A stretch of 64,000 nucleotides of DNA from Thermothelomyces thermophilus ATCC 42464 (taxonomy: Eukaryota; Ascomycota; Sordariomycetes; Sordariales; Chaetomiaceae), in assembly GCF_000226095.1 (NCBI RefSeq), contig NC_016473.1, positions 3,658,001 through 3,722,000 on the forward strand. Direction: 5' to 3'. Of the stretch, positions 24,038 to 35,292 are shown piece after piece. Position 1 is the stretch's first letter. Each line of letters opens with the position of its first letter. The translations under genes were made by a program, and so were the position numbers. The notes below the pieces were generated by a model. It did not search any database and was not told the origin of the DNA. It worked only from the letters and a program-made list of their open reading frames with translations.

Positions 24038-25998
24038 TGCTTAATTAGGTAATTACTCAGAGGGTAAGGCACACTAGTTGGCTCGGCTGGTACTCCGTAC
24101 TGCAGTGATTATTATCGCGAGATTTCGGGCAGCGAACAGCGAACAGCCGGGGGCGGCGACACAAGATAGAAGCTAGAATGAAACCCGAGAAAAAAAATAA
24201 ACAAAAAACTGAAACAGCACTACGCTTTCCAAGAAAAAAATTGTGACCGGTCCTGACGCGGCGCGGTTCACCTGGTCAAAGCGAGAATGGGGGTCCTGCA
24301 TAACTGGCGGTGAAATGTCTGGCCGGAGTGCAGTGATGGCACGCACTGTGGATGACGCAGGTCGTGCCCTGGTTGACGCCAACGATACCTGAATTTAAAC
24401 GGTCTGAATGGTCGAAGACGCCTCATCAAGTCGAAATCCTTGAACATCCTAGCCATTCAGCGTTTGGCTGTCTGTTTGCGTAAACACTACACACTATTAT
24501 TATCCATCCGTACTACCGACCCTTGGACTCCAAAGTCGATCCTCATGAAGATGGATCAGTTCTTGAAGCTAACTGGTAGTCAGGCTCAGAAAAAAGATGT
24601 GTGCGACCTCTTAGCTCTCTAGTGTTGCAAATGTTGGGGTGTCAGAACCAGGTAGGCACGCCGCATTGGTAGGTACCTGCATGTTGGAATAATTATTTGT
24701 TGTCAGGTAGGTTCATTCCAAGTATTAATTACCTTGCGTACTGTACCAAAGCAATAGCGTCGTTAGGAATCTCGCTCCGGCTTGGCCGCATGAACAAAAC
24801 GCATAGGAGAGTAGATACACCACAACCATAGGCTAATTATGATACATTTGTCTTTGCTAGGTTTCTGCATGCTTGGGAGGGGAGTCAGATGTTGGTCTTG
24901 CGCATCGATTGAGTTCAGTTCCGGCCAAGTTACTTGCTATATATATGATTGGTCAAGCTGTCTTGCATGACAGCAGGCAAACGAACGGCATACTTTAATG
25001 TCCGCTCATGGTAAGAAGAGCCCACGTGGCCAACGTGGCGGACTTTGCTGCATACCTAACACCAATAGATTTCGCGCGCCGTCATGGAACAGCCGTGAAC
25101 GCTGACTTTGGATCACATCGCGCCAGCATGGATCGTACCGGCACGGCCCACAATGGTTGCGAAATCGCGACCACGTCCGCAGCAACATGTCGAACCGTTC
25201 CCAAACATAGGTATCTGGCATCGCTGCCGGGAACAGCGCCGCAGAGAAGGAGCGCGGCTGGTTGGCCTGGACCCTCCTGCTCCTCGCCCCAGTACCTGAC
25301 AGGCCCGGCGTGCTTCACACACGTGGAGATTGCCCTCGAAACAGCCTCCCCGACGACATGCGTACCTTCTTTCATGCACTTTCTCGACTCCGCTGAATCT
25401 TGTGGAAGTGCGCTCGGTAGAGGGTATCTTGGGGAGGCGGCTTCGGCGCGAGGCTTGCCAAGTCAGGCTATGAGTTCGCGGAGGCCTGGGCGGATCTTGT
25501 TTGCGGGCATTCCCCAAACGTGTGTGGCATGTTGCCTTTGGCTGCCTGGGCGCCTTCCCTTAGGTAGCGTGGCGTGGTGCGCGTAGCTCAGGTCGTTTTG
25601 ATCGCACGGCTACCGAGCCATTCGCATTCCATAATTTATAGTTCGGTTCCCTGCTCGGGTTCTCAAACCGACCCGACAAGATAGGAACCATATTACCAAT
25701 TTGCACGTAGGTGGGTTCTTCGACAAAGAACACAGTATACAAAAAACGCCGTTCGCATGGCGATCTGCACGTCACCTCTCACCAAACGCATTAAAGCAGG
25801 CCGAGTTCAGGTATTAAATATTAATTCGCCCCATTCGCCACTACGGCGCAGTTTGCACCACATCACCTTATAATTCCCTGGTAATTACATCACCGCCCCA
25901 GGGCTCAAAGCATAATTACAGCTCCTTCTCTTTCCTTCTATTTGCATTAGCAGCCCAGAGAGAAACTCTCCCTCGAGTTTTCTCGGGATCCACAAGCC
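24038..25998. other. intergenic, no gene recognised
   Basis: Nearly 2 kb between two divergently read genes. An open frame at 25006-25586 has unusual composition and no family match that I can see. TACTCCGTA occurs at 24091. The last ~180 bases are AT-rich then CT-rich and probably hold the SDR promoter. Confidence 0.55.
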
Positions 25999-27167
25999 AT
26001 GGTTACTCTAAATCAGATCCGAGCCTCCAACTCCATAGTCGGGACGAGTTTGGGCCCCGGCCTGGTGGCCGTCTTCGCCGGCGCGACGAGCGGCATCGGC
26101 GAGGCCACGCTGAAGCAGTTTGTCAAGCATGCCGTGAAGCCCCGGATCTACTTTCTCGGGCGGTCCAAGGGCTCGGGCGACCGGGTGCGGGCCGAGCTGC
26201 AAAAGATCAATCCCGAGGGCGAGTACAACTTCATCAGCGTCGACGTCAGCCTGCTCCGCTCGGTGGACGACGTCTGCCGCGAAATTGGGGCCAAGGAGTC
26301 GGCCATCAATCTTCTGTTCCTGAGCACGGGGACGATAGTGAGAGGAAACGGTGAGAGATCCCTCCCCTCTCCCCCGGGCGGAACGGGAGGACAAGAAGAA
26401 GAAGAAGATGATGATGATGAGACCGAATAATAATTAATGATTGTCTGCTGGCAGAGACCGCCGAAGGCCTGCACTACTTTGCCGCCGTGGCCTACTACGC
26501 CCGGATGCGTTTCGTCGTCAACCTCCTGCCGCTGCTGCAGCGCGCGACCGGCCTGCGCCGGGTCGTCACCGTCGCCGCCGGCACCAAGGAGGGCCTTGTG
26601 GACGCGGGCGACATGCAGGGGCGCAGGGCTTCCGTGCGGGCCCTGCGCGGCCACGTCGCCTCGCTCGCGACGCTCGCCCTCGAGGCCGTCGCCGCCCGCC
26701 GCGCCCCGGGCGTCGCCTTCGTCCACGACTACCCGGGCTACGTCCAGACTCCGCTCGGGCAGAGGGACGCCACCGGCCTCACCGCCGTCGTCCTGGCTGC
26801 CGCCAACGCCGTCCTCGGCCTGCTCGCCCCGCTCATCGCCGTCCCGCTCGACGAGTCGGGAGAGCGCCACCTGTTCCTGGCGACGAGCGCCCGGTTCCCG
26901 CCCCGCGATATTAACGGCGACGGCGGCGGCAGCGAGAGCGGTGGTGGCGACGGTAGCGGGGTCCCGCTGCCGGCCGGGGTCGCCGTCGCGCGCGGGACGG
27001 ATGGCGAGACCGGCAGCGGCGTGTACTCGGTCGACCAGGACGCCGAGAGCGCGCCGGCCAAGGTCGAGCGCCTCCTCGACGGGTTGAGGAAGGACGGCAC
27101 GGCCGAAAAGGTGTGGACCGATCTCGAGACGGAGTTTGTCCGCATCACCGGGGCTACGTCTATATGA
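25999..27167 (+). CDS. short-chain dehydrogenase/reductase-like protein
   Basis: Exons 25999-26350 and 26455-27167 (104-base intron, donor GTGAGA) give 354 aa. The Rossmann glycine motif is AGATSGIGEA (about residues 27-36), with FISVDVSLLRSVD for the adenine-contact region and LLFLSTGTI at beta-strand 4. After the intron, EGLHYFAAVAYYARMRFVVN corresponds to the active-site helix. The usual YxxxK is not there: the Tyr is followed by ARMR, so the catalytic Lys is replaced. This subgroup of fungal SDR-like proteins shares that change as far as I recall, so activity may be altered. The C-terminal part is Gly/Asp-rich and variable. The intron holds GAA and GAT runs. Confidence 0.88.
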
Positions 27168-27758
27168 GCGAGGTAGATAATTATTAATAATACGGGTCAG
27201 CGTCCGGGATGGATCTGCTATTTTGGAGAGGAGGGGTTGAGGAGGATCAATACAGGCGCGAGGAGGACGGGAACTAATAATAAGAATCTGTGTCAAACAT
27301 GCCCGCGATTCGCGGACTTTGTTAATAATTAATCCCCGGAAAACCCCATAAATGTCCTTTCCCAAAGCTGTCAGGCAGTGCGACCTGGTGTCACATTTTT
27401 CTTAATTAACCGGCATATTTACCGGCCGCCTGGTATCGATGCGCCCGAATCAAGTGCAAGATCAACAGCGCTACCATGATCCATCGTCGTCTTGGCGCCC
27501 ACGTGGTGACGATGCGCGCAGCGAGGTTGGGAAGTATTTATGTTCGTACATACATCAGGTAGATAGGTATCTAGGTAGCCACTTGAAATAATCATCTTAT
27601 TAATCTACCGACGGCTTCCTTCACTCGCTCAAGTTAAGGGAACCCTTTTTTTTTCTTCCTTCCTCTCCCGCGCCACTGTTCCCTAGGAAGGGGGTTTATC
27701 ATCCGTTCTCGAGAATTGATCACTCCTCCTCGCCAACCCGACCCCCCTTCACGACACG
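27168..27758. other. intergenic, promoter of the GH43 gene
   Basis: 591 bases, AT-rich at both ends, CT-rich close to the GH43 start. No gene seen. Confidence 0.55.
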
Positions 27759-29663
27759 ATGATAATGATGAGACTCAAGTCGGGACTGGCCGGGGCGCTG
27801 GCCTGGGGAACGACGGCGGCGGCGGCGGCGGCGGTGGCGAGAGTGGGAGCCGGCGCGGCCGCGAACTCGACCTACTACAACCCGATCCTCCCCGGGTGGC
27901 ACTCGGACCCGTCGTGCGTGCAGGTGGAGGGGATCTTCTACTGCGTGACGTCGACCTTCATCTCGTTCCCCGGCCTGCCCATCTACGCGTCCCGGGACCT
28001 GATCAACTGGAAGCACGTCAGCCACGTGTGGAACCGCGAGTCCCAGCTGCCCGGGTACAGCTGGGCGACGGAGGGCCAGCAGGAGGGCATGTACGCGGCG
28101 ACGATCCGGCACCGCGAGGGCGTCTTCTATGTCATCTGCGAGTACCTGGGCGTCGGCGGCAGGGACGCCGGCGTGCTCTTCCGGGCGACGGACCCGTTCG
28201 ACGACGCGGCCTGGAGCGACGCCCTGACCTTCGCCGCGCCCAAGATCGACCCGGACCTGTTCTGGGACGACGACGGGACGGCCTACGTGGCGACGCAGGG
28301 CGTGCAGGTGCAGCGCATGGACCTCGACACGGGCGCCATCGGCCCGCCCGTGCCGCTGTGGAACGGGACGGGCGGGGTGTGGCCCGAGGGCCCGCACATC
28401 TACCGCCGCGCCGACCACTACTACCTCATGATCGCCGAGGGCGGCACGGCCGAGGACCACGCCATCACCATCGCCCGCAGCGACCGGCTGACGGGGCCCT
28501 ACGTCTCCTGCCCGCACAACCCGATCCTGACCAACCGCGGCACGGACGAGTACTTCCAGACGGTCGGCCACGGCGACCTCTTCCAGGACGCCGCCGGCAA
28601 CTGGTGGGGCGTCGCCCTGGCCACGCGCTCCGGCCCGGAGTACCGCGTCTACCCGATGGGGCGCGAGACCGTGCTGTTCCCCGTCACCTGGCGCGAGGGC
28701 GACTGGCCGGTCCTGCAGCCCGTGCGCGGCGCCATGTCGGGCTGGCCGCTGCCGCCGCCGACGCGCGACCTGCCCGGCGACGGGCCCTTCAACGCGGACC
28801 CGGACGTGTACGACTTTGCCGGGGGGGGAGCCGAGGCGGGGGAGGAGGCGATGCCGCGGAACCTGGTGCACTGGCGGGTCCCGCGCGAGGGCGCCTTCGC
28901 GACCACGGCGCGCGGGCTCCGCGTCGCGCTGGGGCGCAACCGGCTCGACGGCTGGCCCGGGGGCGCCGAGCCGGCCGCCAGGGCCGTCTCCTTCGTGGGG
29001 CGCCGCCAGACCGACAGCCTCTTCACCTTCAGCGTCGACCTGGCCTTCGCGCCCGACGCGGACGGCCAGGAGGCCGGCGTGACCGCGTTCCTGACCCAGC
29101 TCGCCAACCTGCAGCTCGGCCTGGTCCGCCTCGACGGCGGCCAGCTGCGGCTCCGCTTCAACGCGTCGGGCCACGTCCGCGATACCGCGGTGCCGGAGGA
29201 GTGGACCGAGGTCGGCAGCTGTGACGGCGGTGACGACGGCGGTGACGGCGGCGACGGCGTCGTCCGGGTCCGGCTGGAGATCCGGATGGCGGCCGAGGAC
29301 CCGAGCTCGTACCGGTTCGCGGCCATGCTGGCGTCCGACCCGGACCCGGACCGGACCCGGATCGAGGTCGGCACCGCGCCGGCCGAGCTGCTCAGCGGCG
29401 GCTCCGGCTCCTTCGTCGGCACCCTGCTCGGCGTCTACGCCACCTGCAACGGGGCCGGGGAGGGCATCGACTGCCCCGCCGGCACGCCCGACGCTTACTT
29501 CACCCGGTGGAGGTACACGGGCGAGGGCCAGTTCTACACCGAGACCGATCTCGTCCCGCCCGACGAGGGCCAGGGCAAGGGTAAAGGTAAAGGGAACGGT
29601 AAAGGCAAGGGCAACGGCAACGGCAACGGCAAAGCCGCCAAGAGAAGCAGGTTTGTTGGTTAA
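27759..29663 (+). CDS. secreted GH43 beta-xylosidase/alpha-arabinofuranosidase
   Basis: Intronless frame of 634 aa with a signal peptide of about 35 residues (Ala-rich core ending near AGAAANS). The catalytic domain is a five-bladed propeller: base D50 in HSDPSC, pKa-modulating D164 in KIDPDLFWDDDG, and acid E210 in VWPEGPHIY. The second half (from about residue 360) fits the C-terminal beta-sandwich found in many GH43 xylosidases, with SFVGRRQTDSLFTFSVDL and GVTAFL. GH43 enzymes release xylose or arabinose from hemicellulose; which one cannot be decided here. The extreme C-terminus is an unusual run of Lys-Gly/Asn-Gly repeats (from about 29572). The start could be either of two close ATGs (27759 or 27765). 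Confidence 0.95.
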   Translation: MIMMRLKSGLAGALAWGTTAAAAAAVARVGAGAAANSTYYNPILPGWHSDPSCVQVEGIFYCVTSTFISFPGLPIYASRDLINWKHVSHVWNRESQLPGYSWATEGQQEGMYAATIRHREGVFYVICEYLGVGGRDAGVLFRATDPFDDAAWSDALTFAAPKIDPDLFWDDDGTAYVATQGVQVQRMDLDTGAIGPPVPLWNGTGGVWPEGPHIYRRADHYYLMIAEGGTAEDHAITIARSDRLTGPYVSCPHNPILTNRGTDEYFQTVGHGDLFQDAAGNWWGVALATRSGPEYRVYPMGRETVLFPVTWREGDWPVLQPVRGAMSGWPLPPPTRDLPGDGPFNADPDVYDFAGGGAEAGEEAMPRNLVHWRVPREGAFATTARGLRVALGRNRLDGWPGGAEPAARAVSFVGRRQTDSLFTFSVDLAFAPDADGQEAGVTAFLTQLANLQLGLVRLDGGQLRLRFNASGHVRDTAVPEEWTEVGSCDGGDDGGDGGDGVVRVRLEIRMAAEDPSSYRFAAMLASDPDPDRTRIEVGTAPAELLSGGSGSFVGTLLGVYATCNGAGEGIDCPAGTPDAYFTRWRYTGEGQFYTETDLVPPDEGQGKGKGKGNGKGKGNGNGNGKAAKRSRFVG

Positions 29664-31173
29664 GAGGGTCAATGAATATGACGATGTAAAAACCTATTCT
29701 TTGCTGTCAGCTCTTAGAAGTGAATGCATTGTTGATTGATCACAGTTATAATGGTAGCTGGTGGTGATCGCCGTCTACTCTAGCTAGGGCCGTCAACTGT
29801 CCCTTGTTCCGGTGTCCTGAATAACCCAAGACAACTCTGGGTTGGTTGCGTCCAATGGTGGCTCGGATCGCGTGAGTTCTCATCCCTCTTTTCATTCGAG
29901 AATCGTCAACCGAGGAGATGAAGCGACCTGATCTCCGGATGCTGTCGGGTTCTTGACCTCTTCGTCGCGAACAGCCAAGGTGGACGCCGGGTCTAAATGG
30001 CGTCGTTATCCCGCCCCTGTGGATCATGGAGGACGACCCGGAGACCCGCTGGCCGGCCCAGAAGCGGGCTGGGGCGGGCGGGCAGAGCTACGTCTTCCGC
30101 CACGGCAACCTGCACACAGGTTCTGTTGTTACCGAAGCGCCTAGGATGAGAGTGTTGGCGTGGTTAAATCGGAATCAAACAATTGAAAAGTTCGGGATGA
30201 GAATGATGCCTTCAAGGGCGCCTCTCTCTGCGTACCTTACCATACCTACCTTGCCAAGGTGATCCAGGCACTTACTCTCAACTTTGCGCATCTTTTCGGG
30301 GCGTGGAGACTGACGGTGTAGAGTGGTCCCAATGATGATTCATATCAATCCGGAAGCAGTCCAAGAGAAGAACGGCTTTCAAGACGATTCGGTCTCCGCC
30401 CCGTCGAGAATCCTCATCGTCTTCGAGGAAAATTCGCAGGCGAAATATCGTGCAATTCGGAAAATCAAGAGGAACGTAGAATCGAATGTATGTGCTGAGG
30501 ATTTTATCGAAATTCGCTCCGAGCCTCCCGAAGGTAATAACCCGTAATGACATGATACATAAAGAGTACACTGCTGCGTGCGGACTACACTACAGAGTAA
30601 CTCCTCGATAACTTCCTCGCTATTGGTTGTTGAAAGTGGAGATTGGTTCTTGACAACTGACGTTGTGCAATCACTACGGACATACACTGCATCACTCTGC
30701 CTTCCTGCGAACTGTGTTTTCTGGGGCAGCCGGAGTCTAGTCCTGTTTAGGCTTAGTGGACTGCTTCGATCTGTTCCCCCTTCTCTTCCGGGCCTACACT
30801 GCCTTCTGAATTCCACTCGCCTTACAATCGAACCAAACTTGAATTTCCGAGGGGTCGGATTAGTGCCCGTTTCCCAACTTGTCTCAAGATCTCCTCTAAC
30901 CAGTTATCAATTGCAAGTCTCAAACCACCTCGAGCAAGCGCTTTAGCGCCAATCTCAGCATTGGCAGTGGAGCATCCACAACTTAGAAGATCTGCCAAGG
31001 CCAATTTGCATCATCGATAATCGATAGGTATATACCTTAATTATTCACAGGCGCGCGCGATACGAGGGACCCTGCGTACGGAGTACAGGGTAACTAAACT
31101 GCTACTAGTGTCACCGCCATCCAGACGTACTTTGCTCGCCGTCAAGGTACTGCCGAGTTGGCAGCGGATCGAG
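29664..31173. other. intergenic, no gene recognised
   Basis: About 1.5 kb. Some short frames (for example 30323-30547) have no recognisable motif. GTACGGAGTAC is present at 31075, about 100 bases before the regulator start. Confidence 0.55.
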
Positions 31174-32885
31174 ATGCGGCGAACGCTCCGCCGTTCTTGC
31201 GCGTCTTGCGCAAGAGCCAAGCAGAGCTGCGACCTGGGCACGCCGTGTTGCTCCCGTTGCGCCAAGCGCAACCTCGAGTGTGTCTACGCCAACGAGCCCT
31301 TGAATGCGGCGGCTAATCCGCCATCGGCGTCGCTTACCCCTTCTTGCGGCCCTTTGACGGGCTACAGGTTCCCACCAGTCGACCCCTTCGAGTCGTACCC
31401 GCCTACGAGGCTACCCCGAGAACACGTCCAGCGCCTTATCCACAGCTGTAAGTCTCCGCCGCTGACCAATTATCGGAAAACTCCCATCGGGCTCCGGTCA
31501 CTCCGGATGGTCCTCGAGGAGGGGGGGGTTCCTCGCTGGTCTCTTCTTAGTGGCCTGACCAGTGCCAGTCCTCCACAAGATTGCTTTCCAGTACTACCCC
31601 CTCGATCTAAACCCGACCTCCAACCCCTTCCTGGTATCGTGGTGGCCAATAGCCCTTGGCGACCCGGCCCTCTTTCATGTGTCATTGCAGACGGCATCCC
31701 TCGACGAGGAGTTGCTAGCCCAGAAGGGTTTCCACACTTCGGATCTCCTCATGGCCGACTCGGTCGCTTTACTCCGCCGCAAGGTCGAGGACGCATCCCT
31801 TGCCGTGCAAGACGGGACCCTGAACTCCGTCATCACCCTCGCCACCATCGAGGTGGGCTTCCTCTTTTCAACTTCGCGCAGCACTGGAACCAACATGTCT
31901 GCTGACACTGACTGCGCCACAGTTCGGAAAGGGTAATACTCGGGTTGCCGAGATGCATGTTGATGGAGCGAAACGACTGATCCACCTGAGGGGCGGTATC
32001 AACTCGGTGAGGCAGACCAGCCCACTTACCGCGAGGATGGTCAGCTGGTGAGTATTGTCTCCCAAAAAAAAAAAAAAAAAATTAAGTAGTCGACGTTCCA
32101 ACATGCACATGCTTACACCGGGCAACACACACTTCTATGCCTGCAGGGTCTCCATGCTCATCATGGGCCACCCTCAATTCGAGACCCAGGACGATACGGG
32201 TGTCGGAAATGGCATACCCCCTATTCCTGAATGGCAGTTGGGCTCGCCGGCAATCTGCGAAGTCCCGCTTGAGCTCCAAAATCTCGACGTCGACGATGGA
32301 GTAAAGCAGGCCTTTCTGCGTCTGCGCAGCGTCTTCCAAAGGGCACAGCAGACGCCGCTCACTGCCACCGTGCTCCATGACCTGGCATGCTTCGTCATAC
32401 ACCGGCTCCTCCCTCCGGCTGACGACAGGGCGAGCCAGACATCACCACTCACCGAATGCGTCCGCTACGCAACCATCCTCTACATGTTCATGGTCCAGGG
32501 GCCAACCTACTTCACACATGCTGTAATCTTCAACCGCATCCTTCACAGGTTTACCGAGAGCCTCCGGCTTCGGAGACCACAACAGAGCCACGATTCCGTA
32601 GATGTCTGGTTTCTCACAGTCGGCCTGGCAGCGGCGAACCGCACTCCTCATTACCCCTGGTTCGTGGGAAGGGCGGCGGCTACCGCCAACACGCTACAGC
32701 TCAGCAGCTGGGACCACGTCTCTGCCCGTGTCAAGGGTGTCCTGTGGTTGGATACCCAAAAGGTCGAGGCTATCTTCCGACCTCACTGGGACGCCATTTT
32801 CAGGGCGCCGGATCACCCTGAACCGCCAGACCTGCCAGATTGTACCAGCATGTCACCATGCGCGCCTGACAGAGCATTCATATGA
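31174..32885 (+). CDS. Zn(II)2Cys6 transcription factor
   Basis: Four exons: 31174-31447, 31563-31852, 31923-32047, 32147-32885 (introns 115, 70 and 99 bases), 475 aa. The N-terminus is a binuclear zinc cluster with C9, C12, C19, C26, C29 and C36 (spacing 2-6-6-2-6, with an extra C25). Downstream is the fungal regulator middle region: LPVLHKIAFQYYPL, WPIALGDPALFHVSLQ, and after the second intron FGKGNTRVAEMHVDGAKRLI and LRGGINSV. This type binds CGG-containing sites as a dimer. The ATG at 31174 starts six codons before the first Cys-bearing motif; an upstream GTG/ATG in frame lacks support. The third intron has an 18-base A run. It lies between the GH43 and AA7 genes and could regulate them, but nothing in the sequence proves that. 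Confidence 0.9.
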
Positions 32886-33472
32886 CAATAGAACGTAATT
32901 ACCTTGGGCAGGAATTATCGCGCTAGAACTGCGGCTGACTTACATCGACGGCCTTTTGAGTGTGATCAACGCTGCAGTTTCTCAGCTCTGCTCTCACCTT
33001 CTCAAACCAGACATTTTTTGTCTCTTTGTATCGGAACCAAAATGGAGAACCGGCTCCCGTTAGGGAACCACGGCCAGGATGGTGGGCTATTATAAGGGCA
33101 CCCAAACCCGGCCACACTTTGTCATCGACCTCCACTACCGCACTTCGGCCCACAATTGCCCGGGGAACAAGGAGTCTCAAAAAAGACTGGAGGAGAGATA
33201 TCTGAAATTTTGTGCAAACGGGCAAGTGTAAACTTGGACATTTTGCTGGAGCGGAGGCAAGGGCTGATAAGTAAAGAGAATCGAACAACCATAGTACCCA
33301 CAACGACATACAATGAACACATAATTATTGTTCAATCAATAGACCACTACATCGGTGGACTACATCGGTGGGATCCGCAAGGTTCCCATACCCTCGCCTC
33401 TCAGCAAAAAACATCGCCCATGCTCTCTGACGGTTGACAATTAGACGAGGACAGGACAACTGCAAAAGTGAA
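32886..33472. other. intergenic with a dispersed repeat
   Basis: 3' flank of the regulator. The 33031-33100 repeat (listed separately) lies here. No gene seen. Confidence 0.5.
33031..33100 (-). repeat. dispersed repeat, copy 1
   Basis: About 70 bases matching, in inverted orientation, the segment at 59104-59170. A 26-base core (about 33042-33067) is identical. Both copies translate to GSLTGAGSPFW in the same frame when read in matching direction. The source element is not recognised. Confidence 0.8.
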
Positions 33473-33567
33473 TGCCCAATAACAGGATTGAACTGTTGAC
33501 CTTCGCATACCATATACGGGTGGAACCGGTATTAGTACGACGCTCTAACCAGCTGAGCTAATCGGGC
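33473..33567 (-). tRNA. tRNA-Ile (anticodon AAT) with 21-base intron
   Basis: On the minus strand, the acceptor GCCCGAT pairs with ATTGGGC (one G-T), discriminator A. The D arm is GCTC...GAGC. The anticodon stem TCGTA/TGCGA carries CTAATA before the intron, so the anticodon is AAT. The T stem AACAG/CTGTT is perfect around TTCAATC. The intron occupies 33509-33529, one base after the anticodon as is standard. Confidence 0.93.
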
Positions 33568-35292
33568 TTATCGCTTCTTGGTTGGCGGTGCGTGTCGCCC
33601 ACTGTGCTCAAGTGATTTCAGTGGTTGGGCTGGAATCTTGAGCTCGGGGCTCCGTAGTCAATAAGTGCGCTAAACTGCGCTTTAAGCGAATGATAAGGGC
33701 AATCGCTGTCGGAAAGCAGAGCCGGTCTCCGGGCTAGTGACTCGTCGGACTCGGTCCTTCTTCTTCTTTCCCCTGATCTTTCCTGGCTAAATCCGCCGCT
33801 CATCCAGTGCCGGTTTGAGCCGGGCAGGCTGATTGGCGCACCCTTGGCCTGCCGGAACCCCCACACCCCACACAGAGAAACGGTTTCACGGGGGCCGTGG
33901 CCGCTTAGTGTATTTATTAAGTAGCGACTCGGTGCAGCATCTTCCACGAGATCGACAATGTGCCGGCCGGCTTCACCGGATCTGGCCGCAACAGCGACTC
34001 TCTTCCAGGCACGGAGTTGAACGTCCATACATAGCACACGCTAACGAAGTCCCTCCCCCGGTATTACCGGGGGCGCGGCCGCATCCGCGGTCTCGGAGGC
34101 TCCACGCCGTATAATTTCAGGCCGCGTGCAACAATTATACCATGGTAATAATTATGCCCGCGATCCTAAATAGCGCCACAGGGCCTTAATTACATCCCGC
34201 CCTGAAAAGTACAGGGCAAAATGGGTCGAGAGAGAACAAATCGTAAAAGAAAGCAAGAGGGACAGGCAGCACTAATTTGCTGCGTGCGTACTCCGTACAT
34301 AGTGTACACATTTCAGCCGAGTGGCACCAACATGGCGGCACCTCAATGGCCGTCGGCAACGAAGAGTCTTCGAACATTCCGTAGGATCCTGCGGCGTCTT
34401 TACCGGGTCCGTCAGGCAACACAAGCTCGGCATGGCCGTGTACTCGCTGCACTACCGGGGTGGTTATTGATTGTCTGCCATCACACGGCTCCCCCCCCCC
34501 CCCCCAAAAAAAAAAAAAAAAAAAGAATGATAGAGGGAAGGGAGAAAATGCAATGCGAAAGTGGGATAGACGACTGGGGTTGGGGCGGGCACATTGGCCA
34601 GGGACATAGTAGTTACTCGGCAAACCTCGAGCGAGCAACCCCATTTCCTGTCATCAAGCAGTAATTATTGGCGAACAGGTTCACACAGGGACTTAGACGA
34701 CGCAGTGTATATATATATTACTTCCCGACAAGCCGTCGATAAGACCGCCTTTCGGATAATCCTCCCTGTCTGGTGTGGGCCAGCGGCCGCCCCGCGAGCT
34801 CGGCAAGGTGCGCTTCTGAAGATCGTCTCCAGACTCGCAGTAATTAAGCGCGGTCTGACATCTACACTAGATCACTTCTGAACCGCACTCCCGTCCCTCT
34901 TCCCCTTTTTGGTTTCCCCCAAGCAAATTTCACTCTTCATTACGCAGTGCTCTCAGCTCAACCTCCTGCCCATGGTTGCTCTCTCTCCGCGGTGCGCGGA
35001 CATGTACATACATACATACATACTATTGTCCGCAGGAGGACGAGGAAGTGCCCGAACGGCGGTCCGATGCACCACTATTAATTATCACAGCCTCTGCAGA
35101 ACCTGCCTCAGTCCCCGTGGTCGAAATAGATATCAAGGCCTGCACCGCGCACTCTCCTTGTTTTTCTCTCTCTCCAAGTCCTGCCTCTAGTTTATCTTAG
35201 TGTTTGACTTATTCTCGGCTCGCTATCCCCCTAAAGACCTCGGCATAATTATAATCCAAAACCTAAGCACGCTCGCGCGCAGCGACCGCCTC
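33568..35292. other. intergenic, promoter of the AA7 gene
   Basis: About 1.7 kb. GTACTCCGTAC lies at 34288, and a C-run followed by an A-run near 34490-34525. No gene recognised. Confidence 0.55.

Noticed and set aside
25006-25586. 192-residue frame upstream of the SDR
   Set aside because: Odd composition, no family likeness; likely chance in a GC-moderate spacer.
27720-29672. 650-residue open frame opposite the GH43 gene
   Set aside because: High GC removes stops on the antisense strand. The composition is Arg/Val/Ala-rich with no domain, while the plus strand encodes a complete GH43.
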